NCBI RefSeq assembly: GCF_028826105.1 | Contig: NZ_JAQGPL010000001.1 | Coordinates: forward strand, 187,501-251,500 | Direction of reading: 5' to 3' | Origin: Paenibacillus humicola | GTDB lineage: Bacteria; Bacillota; Bacilli; Paenibacillales; Paenibacillaceae | DNA: 64,000 nt | Shown here: in pieces, positions 11,281 to 21,310 of the stretch | Position numbering within the stretch: position 1 is the stretch's first letter | How the letters are laid out: every line of letters begins with the position of its first letter | Made by a program: the position numbers and the translations under genes | The notes under the pieces: model-generated | The model's input: only the letters and a program-made list of their open reading frames with translations | Told to the model about the DNA's origin: nothing | Database searches by the model: none

Positions 11281-11309
11281 TTGACGAACGTTATGCGGCA
11301 TGGTACTAT
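11281..11309 (+). promoter_or_regulatory. Promoter of the his operon
   Basis: TTGACG, exactly 17 bp, then TACTAT preceded by TGG: a good SigA-type promoter 80 bp upstream of hisZ. The leader is too short for a T-box, and no attenuator is visible. Confidence 0.8.
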
Positions 11310-11388
11310 TACGACTAAACTCTTTATTTTGGCAGTATGGTAACATGGTAGCACGTTAATAAACTAAAGTGCTGTAGGTGAATAATGA

Positions 11389-12633
11389 ATGTCCAAACCG
11401 AAGGTGTTTGAGAAACCGACCGGCGTCAAGGATTATTTGCCGCACGCCGTCGCCCGGCTGCGCCAGATTGAGCGCCAAGCGCTGGACTGCATGCAATCGT
11501 GGGGCTATGAGCAAATTATAACACCAACGATGGAATACTACGATACGGTAGGCGTGGCCAGCTCGACGTCGGACCAGAAGCTGTTCAAGCTGCTGAACAA
11601 CCGCGGCACGACGCTTGTGCTGCGTTCCGACATGACGGCGCCGATTGCGCGCGTCGTATCCTCCCTGCTGAAGGATGCGCCGTTCCCCTTAAGGCTGTCC
11701 TACCATGCGAACGTATTTCGCGCAATCGAGGAAGAAGCGGGACGGGAGGCGGAGTTTTATCAGACCGGCGTCGAGCTGGTGGGCGACGCCTCGCCCGAGG
11801 CGGATGCCGAGGTGGTTGCGCTGGCGATCGCGTCGCTGAAGGCCGCTGGCGTGAACCGGTTTAAAATCGCCATCGGCCACGTCGGCTTTCTGAACGGCCT
11901 GTTCGAGGGCACGCTCGGAGGGCGCGAGGAAGCGCAGGAGGAGCTGAAGGCGTGTCTGCTCGGCCGCGACTATGTCGGCTACCGGGACCTGCTGCGCAGG
12001 CTGTCGCTCTCCGGGCCGGTCCAGCGCGAACTGGAAGGCATCCTGCGGCTGCGCGGCGGGCAGGAAATTTGCGATCAGGCGCTGTCGCTCAGCAGCAACC
12101 CGACGGCGCAGGCTTCGATCCGCCATTTGTGCGCGATGTGGGACGTGCTGAAGGCGTACGGCGTATGCGGGGACGTGCTGATCGATCTGACGATGATCGG
12201 CGACTTCTCTTACTATACGGGCATGACGTTCGAAGGCTATGCGGCCGATCTCGGATTCCCCGTTGCCAGCGGGGGCCGTTACGACAATTTGCTGAGGCAG
12301 TTCGGGAGGCCGGCGCCGGCGACCGGCTTTGCGCTGAAGACGACGCGCATCCTGGAGCTGATCGGCGACCGGCTGCCGGAAGAAGCGGCCTGCCCGGTGC
12401 TGATCGGCTATGACGAAGCCGGCCGGGCGGACGCGCTGGCCGAAGCGCAGCGGCTGCGGGAGGCGGGTACCGCCGCCGTCACGGAGCGTATGACGCCGCA
12501 GTCGAGAATTGAAGCGGCCGAGGCGGCTGCCGGAGGCGCGAACGCTTTTGCATTCAGGGGCAGGACGTTCGCGAAGTTTGTGCCCTTCTTCTTGAACGAA
12601 GCCGAGGCCGCGCAGGGAGGGTTAAAAGAATGA
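11389..12633 (+). CDS. hisZ: ATP phosphoribosyltransferase regulatory subunit HisZ
   Basis: A 414-residue histidyl-tRNA-synthetase paralogue that forms a hetero-octamer with short-form HisG and confers histidine feedback. The class II synthetase core is visible: TPTMEYYD, the motif-2 region [29 protein letters not shown], and the motif-3-like [12 protein letters not shown] near 305. The full anticodon-binding domain of HisS is missing, which marks HisZ. It overlaps hisG by four bases (ATGA). Confidence 0.95.
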   Translation: MSKPKVFEKPTGVKDYLPHAVARLRQIERQALDCMQSWGYEQIITPTMEYYDTVGVASSTSDQKLFKLLNNRGTTLVLRSDMTAPIARVVSSLLKDAPFPLRLSYHANVFRAIEEEAGREAEFYQTGVELVGDASPEADAEVVALAIASLKAAGVNRFKIAIGHVGFLNGLFEGTLGGREEAQEELKACLLGRDYVGYRDLLRRLSLSGPVQRELEGILRLRGGQEICDQALSLSSNPTAQASIRHLCAMWDVLKAYGVCGDVLIDLTMIGDFSYYTGMTFEGYAADLGFPVASGGRYDNLLRQFGRPAPATGFALKTTRILELIGDRLPEEAACPVLIGYDEAGRADALAEAQRLREAGTAAVTERMTPQSRIEAAEAAAGGANAFAFRGRTFAKFVPFFLNEAEAAQGGLKE

Positions 12634-13286
12634 GCGCTGCGAATGACGGGCGCGATCTGCTGAAGGTCGCGATGCCGAAAGGGCGGATCTACAAGCAGGC
12701 CTCGAAGCTGTTTCGGGAGGCGGGACTGCCGATTCCGAGCGACTTCGACGATACGCGCAAGCTGATTATCGAAGTGCCCGAGGCGGGCATGTCGTTCATT
12801 ATGGCAAAGCCGGTCGATGTGCCGACCTATGTGGAATACGGCGTCGCCGATATCGGGGTTGTGGGCAAGGACGTGCTGATGGAGGAAAACAAGGACGTCT
12901 ACGAGCTGCTCGATCTCGGTATCGCCAAGTGCCGCATGTCGGTCATCGGGCTGCCGGATTGGAAGCCAGTGATCCATCCGCGCGTCGCGACGAAATATCC
13001 GAATGTCGCCTCGCAATATTTTCGCGAGCTGGGCCAGCAGGTCGAGGTGATCAAGCTGAACGGCTCGATCGAGCTTGCGCCGCTGATCGGCCTTGCGGAC
13101 CGGATCGTCGATATGGTCGAAACCGGACAGACGCTGCGCGAGAACGGGCTCGTCGAGCAGGAGACGATCTTCGGCATTACGAGCCGGCTGATTGCGAACC
13201 GCGTGAGCTACCGCATGAAAAACGATGCGATCCAAAGCCTGTGCGACAAGCTGCAGGCGACGGTCGCGGCGAAAAGCGGCGTTTGA
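12630..13286 (+). CDS. hisG: ATP phosphoribosyltransferase, catalytic subunit (short form)
   Basis: A 218-residue enzyme that joins ATP and PRPP in the first step of histidine synthesis. It is the short HisG that depends on HisZ. It has [12 protein letters not shown] at the N-terminus and the PRPP-binding stretch [18 protein letters not shown] near residue 155. Its start overlaps the hisZ stop, which implies translational coupling. A 270-bp GC-rich gap separates it from hisD. Confidence 0.96.
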   Translation: MSAANDGRDLLKVAMPKGRIYKQASKLFREAGLPIPSDFDDTRKLIIEVPEAGMSFIMAKPVDVPTYVEYGVADIGVVGKDVLMEENKDVYELLDLGIAKCRMSVIGLPDWKPVIHPRVATKYPNVASQYFRELGQQVEVIKLNGSIELAPLIGLADRIVDMVETGQTLRENGLVEQETIFGITSRLIANRVSYRMKNDAIQSLCDKLQATVAAKSGV

Positions 13287-13556
13287 ACGCGGTGCCCGGA
13301 GGCGGAACGCGGCCAGGCGAGAGCTAGGCGCCGGGACGGCCGCGGCCGGAGCGGATGCGGCGACTGCGGCGTTCGGCGCGGTCGGGCGGTGCGGCGGCGC
13401 GAAGGCGAAGCCGCGCCGAAGAAGCGGGATGCCGGTTAGCGGGAGTGGCCGCGCCGGCATCAGGGTTGTAATGAGCGGCAGCCGCATGTGAAAGCGGCGG
13501 CTCGACATAGAAGGCTGCCGGGGCGTTGTCCGGCAGCGGCGAAGGGAGCGGAGCGC
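13287..13556 (+). other. GC-rich gap between hisG and hisD
   Basis: 270 bp of very GC-rich sequence without a supportable gene, where Bacillus his genes are nearly contiguous. It ends in a hairpin GCTGCCGG ... CCGGCAGC (about 13513-13537) with no T-run. Short open frames across it have low-complexity Ala/Gly/Arg content and no RBS. Confidence 0.5.
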
Positions 13557-14843
13557 ATGCGAGTGCTGCGTGCGGAGCAGTTTGGGTTGACGCGCGAGGT
13601 GGACTATGGGACACCGGAGCAGAATGAAGCGGTCCGGGAGATCGTCGAGGCGGTCCGGACCGAAGGGGATGCGGCCGTGCTGCGCTATACGGAGCGGCAC
13701 GACCGGGTGAAGCTGGACGCCGCGGCGCTGCGCGTGGCGGAAAGCGAGATTGCGGCGGCCTACGACAAGGTGGACGCCGAATTCCTCGCCGCCATCCGCG
13801 CGGCGGCGGCGAATATCCGTACCTTCCACGAACGGCAGTCGCGCCAGTCGTGGGTGGACGTGCAGCCGGACGGCACCATGCTCGGCCAGATTTTACGGCC
13901 GCTGCGGCGCGTCGGCGTCTATGTGCCGGGCGGGAAGGCGGCTTACCCGTCTTCGGTGCTGATGAACGTCATTCCGGCGCAGGTGGCCGGCGTGCCGGAA
14001 ATCGTCATGGTGACGCCGCCGGCGACGGGCGGCACGGAAGGCATCGACCCGTACATTCTCGTCGCCGCCGCCGAAGCGGGCGTGAAGGAGATGTACCGGG
14101 TCGGCGGGGCGCAGGCCGTCGCTGCGCTGGCCTACGGCACGGCGACAATCCCGCCGGTCGATAAAATTTGCGGCCCGGGCAATATTTACGTCGCGCTCGC
14201 CAAGCGCGCCGTGTTCGGCGCCGTGAGCATCGACAGCATTGCCGGCCCGAGCGAGATCGTCGTGCTGGCCGACGAAACGGCCGATCCGGCCTACGTGGCG
14301 GCCGACCTGCTGTCACAGGCGGAGCACGATGAAATGGCGTCGGCCATTCTCGTGACGACGTCACAGGCGCTCGGCGAAGCGGTCGACGCGGAAGTGGAGC
14401 GGCAGCTCGCCGCGCTGCCGAGGGCGGCTATCGCCCGCGCGTCGATTGACTCGAACGGCGCGGTACTGCTGGCCGAATCGCTGGACGAGGCGATCGCGGC
14501 CGTGAATCGGATCGCCCCGGAGCATCTCGAGGTGATGACCGCCGATCCGATGATCGTGCTCGGCCGGATCGAGAATGCCGGCGCGATTTTCATCGGGCCG
14601 TACAGCTCGGAGCCGGTGGGCGATTATTTCGCCGGCCCGAACCACATTTTGCCGACGAACGGCACGGCCCGCTTCTCGTCGCCGGTGAACGTCGACGACT
14701 TCCTGAAGAAGTCCAGCCTGATTCATTACAGCAAAGACGCGCTGCTGGCAAACGGCCGGCAAATTATGACGCTCGCCCGGCACGAGGGGCTGGAGGCGCA
14801 TGCGCGGGCCATCGAAATCCGGCTGGAGCGGGAAGGCAAATAA
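13557..14843 (+). CDS. hisD: Histidinol dehydrogenase
   Basis: A 428-residue zinc enzyme that oxidises L-histidinol to histidine in two NAD-dependent steps. Recognisable blocks are [24 protein letters not shown] sequence near 125, [13 protein letters not shown] near 207, [11 protein letters not shown] near 228, [11 protein letters not shown] with zinc ligands near 253, and the C-terminal [14 protein letters not shown]. The ATG at 13557 is preferred over the longer frame because of GAAGGGAGCGG just upstream and the family-typical length. Confidence 0.95.
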   Translation: MRVLRAEQFGLTREVDYGTPEQNEAVREIVEAVRTEGDAAVLRYTERHDRVKLDAAALRVAESEIAAAYDKVDAEFLAAIRAAAANIRTFHERQSRQSWVDVQPDGTMLGQILRPLRRVGVYVPGGKAAYPSSVLMNVIPAQVAGVPEIVMVTPPATGGTEGIDPYILVAAAEAGVKEMYRVGGAQAVAALAYGTATIPPVDKICGPGNIYVALAKRAVFGAVSIDSIAGPSEIVVLADETADPAYVAADLLSQAEHDEMASAILVTTSQALGEAVDAEVERQLAALPRAAIARASIDSNGAVLLAESLDEAIAAVNRIAPEHLEVMTADPMIVLGRIENAGAIFIGPYSSEPVGDYFAGPNHILPTNGTARFSSPVNVDDFLKKSSLIHYSKDALLANGRQIMTLARHEGLEAHARAIEIRLEREGK

Positions 14844-15045
14844 AAAGCGGCCGGGAGCGCCGCAGCTGTACGAAGCGCGCGGTTCATACCGCCGGCTGCC
14901 GCTTGGGCGGATGTGATCCGGGCTGCAAACGCCGTTTGAACGGCAGCTGCGAGGAACGTGCGGCCGCCGCTCCGTGCTCATTGCTCCCGGGGCGGGTATG
15001 CCGGGACAATCCGATAACGACTTCATTAGGAAAGAAGGGCGATTC

Positions 15046-15645
15046 ATGGCGGACACCGTCATCCGCGCCGCCGAAGTGGCGCGCAAAACGAACGAAACGG
15101 ATATCAAGCTGAGCTTTGCCGTCGACGGCACGGGCAGCGCCGAGCTCGAGACGGACGTGCCTTTTCTGAACCATATGCTCGACCTGTTCACGAAGCACGG
15201 CCATTTCGACCTGAAGGTCAAGGCGGTCGGCGACGTCGATATCGACGACCACCACACGGTGGAGGACATCGGCATCTGCCTCGGGCAGGCGCTGCGCGAA
15301 GCGTTGGGCGACAAACGGGGGATCAGACGTTATGCGTCGGTGTTCGTGCCCATGGACGATGCGCTCGCCCAAGTCGTCATCGACCTGAGCAACCGGCCGC
15401 ATTTCGAATACCGGGCGCAGTACCCGTCTTCGCAGGTCGGAAGCTTCACCACGGAGCTGGTGCACGAATTTTTGTGGAAGCTGGCCATCGAAGCGCGGAT
15501 GAACCTGCACGTCATCGTCCATTACGGACTTAATACGCATCATATGATCGAAGCGGTGTTTAAGGCGCTCGGACGGGCGCTGGACGAAGCGACAAGCATC
15601 GACCCGCGCGTGCAAGGAGTGCCTTCGACGAAGGGAGTGCTGTAG
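15046..15645 (+). CDS. hisB: Imidazoleglycerol-phosphate dehydratase
   Basis: A 199-residue monofunctional dehydratase of the histidine pathway. The paired metal-binding motifs DDHHTVED (near residue 67) and NTHHMIEA (near 165) are intact. The start at 15046 (MADTVIRAAEVARK) has AGGAAAGAAGGG upstream; the longer open frame has no family-like N-terminus. It follows hisD after a 202-bp spacer and abuts hisH without a gap. Confidence 0.95.
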   Translation: MADTVIRAAEVARKTNETDIKLSFAVDGTGSAELETDVPFLNHMLDLFTKHGHFDLKVKAVGDVDIDDHHTVEDIGICLGQALREALGDKRGIRRYASVFVPMDDALAQVVIDLSNRPHFEYRAQYPSSQVGSFTTELVHEFLWKLAIEARMNLHVIVHYGLNTHHMIEAVFKALGRALDEATSIDPRVQGVPSTKGVL

Positions 15646-16266
15646 ATGATCGCGATCATCGATTACGGCATGGGCAATTTGCACAGCGTCGGCAAAGCGG
15701 TCGGCCGTCTCGGTTACGACGCGGTCGTGACGGCGGACGCCGGGGAGATTATGAAGGCGGACGGCGCGATTTTGCCCGGTGTCGGCGCTTTTGGCGATGC
15801 GATGCAAAATCTGCGGAATACCGGGCTGGACCAAACGGCCCGCGATTACGCGGCTTCCGGCAGGCCGCTGCTCGGCATTTGCCTCGGCATGCAGCTGCTG
15901 TTCGCCGAAAGCGAGGAGTACGGGCGGCATGAAGGGCTGTCGCTGCTGCCGGGCAGGGTGGTTCGCTTCCGCGGCGGCTACAAGGTGCCGCACATGGGCT
16001 GGAACCGGCTCGAGTTCCGGCGGCCGGACCCGATTTTCGAAGGCCTCGCGGAAGGGCACGTTTACTTCGTGCACTCGTTCCATGCGAAGCCGGAGCACGA
16101 AACGGACCTGCTCGCCACGACCGACTATTACCAGCAGGTGACGGCGATCGTAGGGCGGGACAACGTGTACGGCATGCAGTTTCATCCGGAAAAAAGCGGC
16201 GAGCTCGGCATGTCGCTGCTCGGCAATTTCCTGGCGCTCACGGCCTCCCGGGCCAAGGTGCGCTAA
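15646..16266 (+). CDS. hisH: Imidazole glycerol phosphate synthase, glutaminase subunit
   Basis: A 206-residue class-I glutamine amidotransferase that delivers ammonia to HisF. The nucleophile cysteine sits in GICLGMQLL (near residue 80), and the His/Glu pair in MQFHPEKSGE (near 185). The start codon follows directly on the hisB stop, with the RBS inside hisB (AAGGGAGTG). Its expected downstream neighbour hisA is absent. Confidence 0.96.
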   Translation: MIAIIDYGMGNLHSVGKAVGRLGYDAVVTADAGEIMKADGAILPGVGAFGDAMQNLRNTGLDQTARDYAASGRPLLGICLGMQLLFAESEEYGRHEGLSLLPGRVVRFRGGYKVPHMGWNRLEFRRPDPIFEGLAEGHVYFVHSFHAKPEHETDLLATTDYYQQVTAIVGRDNVYGMQFHPEKSGELGMSLLGNFLALTASRAKVR

Positions 16267-16560
16267 TCCTTTGCGGTCCGGCCGGGATTCGGCGCGTACC
16301 GGTGCATCCGCCGGGATTCTGCACGAACCAGAGCCAGAGCCTCCGCCCGGGATTCTGCGCGTACAGGTACATCCACCCGGGGCTTTCCGGGGGATCCCGC
16401 CGCTGCTGCAGTCAAAATCGGCTGGCCGCGCGGCGGAGCGCGGCGCAAAACCCTGCGCCAAAACGGCCCCAAGGCGGCGCGTCGCTGCCCGGTCCTTGCA
16501 GGCGGCGACGTATTTAGATCACGGATAGTTTCTATTACTTAGAGGAGGCGGCATCCCACT
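16267..16560 (+). repeat. hisH-hisF gap with imperfect direct repeats, in place of hisA
   Basis: 294 bp with no gene where hisA (about 720 bp) sits in Bacillus. Between about 16283 and 16378 there are three imperfect repeats of 30-36 bp, each starting CGGGATTC and containing GCGCGTAC or a variant, then CATCC. I find no HisA-like peptide in any frame. The 3' end holds the strong SD of hisF (AGAGGAGG). Confidence 0.55.
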
Positions 16561-17319
16561 ATGCTGGCCAAACGGATCATCCCCTGTCTCGACGTCAAGG
16601 AAGGCCGGGTCGTCAAAGGCGTCAATTTCGTCAATCTGCGCGATGCAGGCGATCCGGTAGAGCTCGCGGCCACTTATGACCGGGAAGGCGCGGACGAGCT
16701 GGTGTTTCTCGATATTTCGGCCTCGGTTGAAGGGCGCGCCACGATGGTCGAGGTCGTCAAGCGGACGGCCGGCGAAATCACGATTCCCTTCACGGTCGGC
16801 GGCGGCATCTCGCAGGTTGACGACATGAAAAGGCTGCTGCGCGCAGGCGCCGACAAAATCGGCATCAATACGGCTGCGGTCGTCAATCCGCCGCTCATCT
16901 CGGAGGGCGCCCGCAAATTCGGCTCCCAATGCGTCGTCGTTGCCATTGACGCCAGGTACAACGAAGGCTGGGGCGAATGGGAAGTGTATACCCACGGCGG
17001 GCGCAAGCCGACCGGCATTAGAGCGCTGGAATGGGCGAAGGAAGCGGAGCGGCTCGGCGCCGGCGAAATTTTGCTGACAAGCATGGACGCGGACGGCACG
17101 AAGGACGGCTTCGATCTGAAGCTGACGCGGGCCGTTTCGGACGCGCTCGGCATTCCGGTCATCGCCTCCGGCGGGGCCGGGAAGGTCGGCGATTTTTACG
17201 ATGTGTTCGAGCAGGGCCGTGCGGACGCGGGGCTTGCGGCCACCATTTTTCACTATAAAGAGATGACGATCCGCGAAGTGAAGGACGATTTGCGGCAGAA
17301 AGGAGTCGAGGTTCGATGA
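16561..17319 (+). CDS. hisF: Imidazole glycerol phosphate synthase, cyclase subunit
   Basis: A 252-residue TIM-barrel enzyme that makes IGP and AICAR from PRFAR and ammonia. The N-terminus [18 protein letters not shown] carries catalytic Asp11, and the phosphate-binding sites FTVGGGI (near 80) and VIASGGAGK (near 200) and the second catalytic Asp in [12 protein letters not shown] (near 130) are all present. AGGAGG lies 12 bases upstream. Its last codon overlaps the hisIE start (ATGA). Confidence 0.96.
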   Translation: MLAKRIIPCLDVKEGRVVKGVNFVNLRDAGDPVELAATYDREGADELVFLDISASVEGRATMVEVVKRTAGEITIPFTVGGGISQVDDMKRLLRAGADKIGINTAAVVNPPLISEGARKFGSQCVVVAIDARYNEGWGEWEVYTHGGRKPTGIRALEWAKEAERLGAGEILLTSMDADGTKDGFDLKLTRAVSDALGIPVIASGGAGKVGDFYDVFEQGRADAGLAATIFHYKEMTIREVKDDLRQKGVEVR

Positions 17320-17984
17320 GCGGCAACGCATTGGAAACGGCCTTCGAGTCGATCAAATGGAATGAGGCGGGCCTGGTCCCCGCCATCGTGCAGGACGCAG
17401 TCAGCAAAGAAGTGCTCATGCTGGCCTACATGAACCGCCAGTCGCTGGCGAAGTCGGTTGAGTCGGGCGAAACATGGTTCTGGAGCCGTTCGCGCGGCGA
17501 GCTGTGGCATAAAGGAGCGACGAGCGGCCATATCCAGCGTATCGTCTCGATGCAGTACGATTGCGACGGAGATACGCTGCTGGTGCGCGTGGAGCAGCAG
17601 GGGCCGGCCTGCCATACGGGAGCTTATTCCTGCTTCCATCACACGATTGCAGGCGACGCGGAAAGCGCCGCCGGGTCCGACCGGTTCGCCATGCTGAGCC
17701 GGCTGGAGACGATCATTTCGCAGCGGTATGCGGAGCGGCCGGAAGGCGCGTATACGACCTATCTGTTCGAGAAAGGCGTCGACAAAATTTTGAAAAAGGT
17801 CGGCGAGGAAACGGCGGAGGTCATCATTGCGGCCAAAAACAAGGACAACGACGAGCTCCGCTGCGAGACGAGCGACCTGATTTTCCACCTGATGGTGCTG
17901 CTTCGCGATCGCGGGCTGTCGCTGGACGAAGTGATGGCCGAGCTCGGCAAACGCCACGCTCAAAAGTCGCAGGCGTCCTCCTAA
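17316..17984 (+). CDS. hisIE: Bifunctional phosphoribosyl-AMP cyclohydrolase / phosphoribosyl-ATP pyrophosphatase
   Basis: A 222-residue fusion that performs steps 2 and 3 of histidine synthesis. The HisI half (about 1-115) has [17 protein letters not shown] and [13 protein letters not shown] with the zinc cysteine CHTGAYSCF. The HisE half (about 125-222) has [20 protein letters not shown] and [12 protein letters not shown]. It is the last gene of the operon. Behind it, hairpins at about 18011-18050 and 18085-18105 lack a clear T-run. Confidence 0.95.
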   Translation: MSGNALETAFESIKWNEAGLVPAIVQDAVSKEVLMLAYMNRQSLAKSVESGETWFWSRSRGELWHKGATSGHIQRIVSMQYDCDGDTLLVRVEQQGPACHTGAYSCFHHTIAGDAESAAGSDRFAMLSRLETIISQRYAERPEGAYTTYLFEKGVDKILKKVGEETAEVIIAAKNKDNDELRCETSDLIFHLMVLLRDRGLSLDEVMAELGKRHAQKSQASS

Positions 17985-18193
17985 CCGGGGGGCGGCAACT
18001 GGAAATTGCCCGGGCGTTCGGGGCCGGATGGCCGTTCCCTAAGGGAGCGCCCAAGGTCCCTTAAAGGCTAAGCTGAATAACCGGGCCGCCTATGCGGCGG
18101 CTTTCGCGCTGTACAAGACCGGGAGCGTCAGGATAATGCCGCTTTCGCCCGCCGGACGGCCTGCAGGCGCCGCAGGCGGACAACAGACGGTTT

Positions 18194-18221
18194 TTGAAAT
18201 ATCGCCCTTTCGATGTATAAT
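18194..18221 (+). promoter_or_regulatory. Promoter of the PRPP synthetase gene
   Basis: TTGAAA, 16 bp, TATAAT: a strong SigA-type promoter about 53 bp upstream of the start codon, so this gene does not depend on the his promoter. Confidence 0.8.
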
Positions 18222-18273
18222 GAAAGTTGTCAAAACAAGCAAATCTAGTGGTCTAATCGCTCAGGAGGGTATC

Positions 18274-19224
18274 ATGTTTAGCGACAAGCTGCGTATTTTC
18301 TCGGGTTCCTCGAATCCGAAGCTGGCTGAGCGCATCTGCGCCGAACTCGGACTGCCGCTCGGCCGAATCAAAGTGTCCCGTTTCAAAAGCGGCGAAATTT
18401 ACGTGCATTACGAGGAAACGATCCGCAATTGCGACGTGTTTCTCGTACAATCGTTTTCGCACCCGATCAACGACCATTTTGTCGAGCTGCTCGTCATGAT
18501 CGACGCCGCTAAACGCGCCTCGGCCCGAACGATCAACATCATCGTCCCTTACTACGGTTATGCGCGGCAGGAACGCAAAGCGGCGCCCCGCGAACCGATT
18601 TCGGCGAAAATGGTGGCGGACGTCCTGACGACGGTCGGCGCGACGCGCGTGATTACGATCGATCTGCATGCGCCTGCGATTCAAGGCTTCTTCAACATTC
18701 CGGTGGACCACCTGACCGGTCTCGATTTGATCGAGGACTACTTGAAGACCAAGAAGATTACGAATCCGGTCGTCGTATCGCCGGACGCCGGACGCGCTTC
18801 GACCGCCGAGAAGCTGGCCAACTACCTGGATGCCCCGTTCGCGATCATGATCAAGAAACGGCCGGCGCATAACGAGTCGGTCATCACGCACGTGATCGGG
18901 GAAGTGGAAGGCGCGACGCCGATCATCATCGAGGACCTCATCGATACGGGCACGACGATTGTCAATGTCGTGGAAAGCCTGAAAGAACGCGGCTCCGAGG
19001 ATGTCTATGTATGTGCCACGCATCCGCTGTTTTCCGGACCCGCTTTGCAGCGATTGGACCACCCCAATATAAAAGAAGTTGTCGTCACCGACTCGATCTC
19101 GCTCCCGGACAACCGGTCCGAGCGGTTCAAGGTGCTGTCGGTCGCACCGATTTTGGCGGAGACGATCCGCATCATTATCGAAGGCGGTTCCATCAGCACG
19201 CTGTTCAAAAACGCAGGCGTTTAG
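18274..19224 (+). CDS. Ribose-phosphate pyrophosphokinase (PRPP synthetase) paralogue
   Basis: A 316-residue class-I-like PRPP synthetase; PRPP is the substrate of HisG encoded just upstream. Conserved parts are YYGYARQERK with the flexible catalytic loop (near residue 95), DLHAPAIQGFFNIPVDHLTG (near 130), and the PRPP-binding loop IIIEDLIDTGTTI (near 220). The ribose-5-phosphate loop normally read as PDHGGVTRAR is here PDAGRASTAEK, a marked change. The housekeeping prs usually sits beside glmU, so this is probably a second, specialised copy. CAGGAGGG precedes the ATG; the longer open frame upstream runs through the promoter and is not coding. Confidence 0.85.
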   Translation: MFSDKLRIFSGSSNPKLAERICAELGLPLGRIKVSRFKSGEIYVHYEETIRNCDVFLVQSFSHPINDHFVELLVMIDAAKRASARTINIIVPYYGYARQERKAAPREPISAKMVADVLTTVGATRVITIDLHAPAIQGFFNIPVDHLTGLDLIEDYLKTKKITNPVVVSPDAGRASTAEKLANYLDAPFAIMIKKRPAHNESVITHVIGEVEGATPIIIEDLIDTGTTIVNVVESLKERGSEDVYVCATHPLFSGPALQRLDHPNIKEVVVTDSISLPDNRSERFKVLSVAPILAETIRIIIEGGSISTLFKNAGV

Positions 19225-19513
19225 CTTGCGCTTCATGCCCCGCGCCTGCCCCTCCGCCGGAGGGGCGTTCCCGCTGCGCGCAGCCGGAATAACTCACTCG
19301 GCCTTCGGCGGGTGAACGGCGGCAGTAACGGATCGGATGCGCCTGCACGTAGAAGAGCGCCGCTCGGCCTATGAGGCCGGCGGCCGTTGGCGTGGGGTCA
19401 GCGCCGCCGCTCATGCAAATGGCCCGCGTTCGGCTCATAATCCTGCGTGTATGGATAGGCCGCGCTGTGGTATAATCGTAGCGACTTTGATGAACCGGGG
19501 AGGTGCCTTGCGG
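19225..19513 (+). promoter_or_regulatory. Spacer with hairpin and promoter of the TPR protein gene
   Basis: A perfect 8-bp hairpin GCCCCTCC/GGAGGGGC (19248-19266) without a T-run follows the PRPP synthetase gene. The extended -10 TGG-TATAAT at 19468-19476, with a weak -35, lies 38 bp upstream of the next start codon. Nothing else is recognisable. Confidence 0.6.
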
Positions 19514-21259
19514 ATGAAAGAGAAGAAACGTGCGGCCGCCGGCCGTAAAACGAACGTCATTCCGGTTCAATGGGATGCCACGTTCTTTTTCGAGCGAGCC
19601 GTTCAGTCGCTGGATCGTTATCATTACGACAAGGCACTGAAATATTTCCGGCGGGCCGTGGAATACGAGCCTGACAATCCCGTCAACCACTGCAATATGG
19701 CCGGCATCCTGTCGGAAATGGGGGATTACGGGGAATCGAACCGCATCCTTCGCATGATCGTCGAAGAGCTGGACCCGACGATGACAGAATGCCATTTTTA
19801 TATGGCGAACAATTACGCCAACCTGGAGCAGTACGAGGCTGCGGAAGAAGCGCTGATCCGGTATTTGGAAGAGGACGAGGAAGGGCAGTTTTTGGACGAG
19901 GCCGAAGAAATGATGGAGCTGCTTCATTTCGAGCTGGAGCGCCCGCCCCGCCTCGGTTTCATTAAAGCGCGGGAAGGCTTTTACGAGCACGACCGCGCGC
20001 GTTCGATGCTCGAGGAAGGGAAATTTGTCGAGGCCGTCCGCCTGCTGGAGAGCATCGTCGAGAAGAACGGAGACTTCCTCGCGGCGCGCAACAACCTGGC
20101 GCTGGCCTATTATTATATGGGCAGATTTGAGCAAGCGATGGCCACGATCAAGGAAGTGCTCGGGATGGAACCGGGCAATTTGCATGCCATGTGCAACCTC
20201 GCGATTTTTCACCAGCATGCCGGCGACCGGGAAGAGCTGGATCCGCTCGTCGCGCTTCTCCGCAAGACGGTTCCTTTCCACCAGGAGCATGTATTCAAGC
20301 TCGCCACGACGATGGGCATTCTCGGCGAACACGGCGATGCGTACCGCCATTTCGTCCGTCTGCTGAAGGACGGCTCGCTGAGGTACGACCCCTGCCTGTA
20401 TCATTATACGGCGGTCGCCGCCTGCAACATCGGCAGGCTCGACGAAGCGCAGCGGATGTGGCAGCAGGCGGCGAAGCTCGATCCCGACTCGAATGTGCCC
20501 GGCTATTACCTGGAGCAGCTGACACGCTTCCGCAGCGGCGATGACCCGGTGCCGACGAGCTACCATTACCATCTGCCGTTCGAGGAGCAGTTCAAGCTGT
20601 GGGAAAAAACGAGCGACACGATGCCCGATCATTTGAAGCGGGACCCGCTGGTCCGCTCCTCTTTCTTCTGGGCGCTGCGGCACGGCGACCGCCAGACCAA
20701 GCTTCAGGTCATCCAGGCGCTCGGCATGATCGCCGACGGCGAGGTGAAGGACGCGCTGAAGGCCTTTATTTTGGAGCCTCAAGAGGAAGACTATTTGAAG
20801 CGGATGGCGATTTTCGTTCTGCGTTCGATCGGCGTGCACGAGTCGCTGCCCGCCATGCTCGAAGGACGGGAGACCGTAATTGAGCACAGCCGGATGCCAT
20901 CGCGTCTTCCCGTATGGGACGACAAGTGGCAGGCGGTGCTGGAAGCGGCGCTGCTGCGAATGAACAAGCATTACGATCTCGTGCAGCAGCATGACCTGCT
21001 GACGCTCTGGATCGAGTTTCTGTCCCGCGTCTATCCCGATGTGCCGAGGCTCGGCAAGGTCGAGGGCTGGGCGGCTGCGCTCGAATACTTAACGGCGAAA
21101 ATGCACCGCAGGGCGATCTCGTATCACGAGGTATCCGTACGATACGGGACGTCGATCGCTACGGTGAGCAAATGCGCCAAGCGCATTGACGAGATATGCG
21201 GCATTAAAGAGAAAATGAAGCTTATTTTTCCCGCGCTTGCGGACCGGCACCGCGATTAG
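19514..21259 (+). CDS. Tetratricopeptide-repeat protein (YvcD-like position) with C-terminal HTH-like segment
   Basis: A 581-residue soluble protein rich in TPR units: LDRYHYDKALKYFRRAVEYEPDN-type repeats near residues 30-60, NPVNHCNMAGILSEMGDYGES, then further units through about 330. The last 60 residues contain a helix-turn-helix-like stretch (SYHEVSVRYGTSIATVSKCAKRI, about 540-562). TPR proteins mediate protein contacts; the partner is unknown. Position between the his region and trxB parallels yvcD in Bacillus. The ATG at 19514 follows GGGAGGTG at nine bases and the promoter at 19468; the longer open frame crosses that promoter. Confidence 0.75.
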   Translation: MKEKKRAAAGRKTNVIPVQWDATFFFERAVQSLDRYHYDKALKYFRRAVEYEPDNPVNHCNMAGILSEMGDYGESNRILRMIVEELDPTMTECHFYMANNYANLEQYEAAEEALIRYLEEDEEGQFLDEAEEMMELLHFELERPPRLGFIKAREGFYEHDRARSMLEEGKFVEAVRLLESIVEKNGDFLAARNNLALAYYYMGRFEQAMATIKEVLGMEPGNLHAMCNLAIFHQHAGDREELDPLVALLRKTVPFHQEHVFKLATTMGILGEHGDAYRHFVRLLKDGSLRYDPCLYHYTAVAACNIGRLDEAQRMWQQAAKLDPDSNVPGYYLEQLTRFRSGDDPVPTSYHYHLPFEEQFKLWEKTSDTMPDHLKRDPLVRSSFFWALRHGDRQTKLQVIQALGMIADGEVKDALKAFILEPQEEDYLKRMAIFVLRSIGVHESLPAMLEGRETVIEHSRMPSRLPVWDDKWQAVLEAALLRMNKHYDLVQQHDLLTLWIEFLSRVYPDVPRLGKVEGWAAALEYLTAKMHRRAISYHEVSVRYGTSIATVSKCAKRIDEICGIKEKMKLIFPALADRHRD

Positions 21260-21310
21260 AGAGGGCCGTTTCCCGGAGCGCCGCAATTTGCAAAGGAGGC
21301 TGAATTCCCA

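Noticed and set aside
11310..11388. Possible T-box leader before hisZ
   Set aside because: Only about 80 bases lie between promoter and start codon, and neither the T-box sequence nor a terminator/antiterminator pair is visible.
13225..13491. Open frame in the hisG-hisD gap as a possible small gene
   Set aside because: Ala/Gly/Arg low complexity of the kind any GC-rich non-coding DNA gives, with no RBS.
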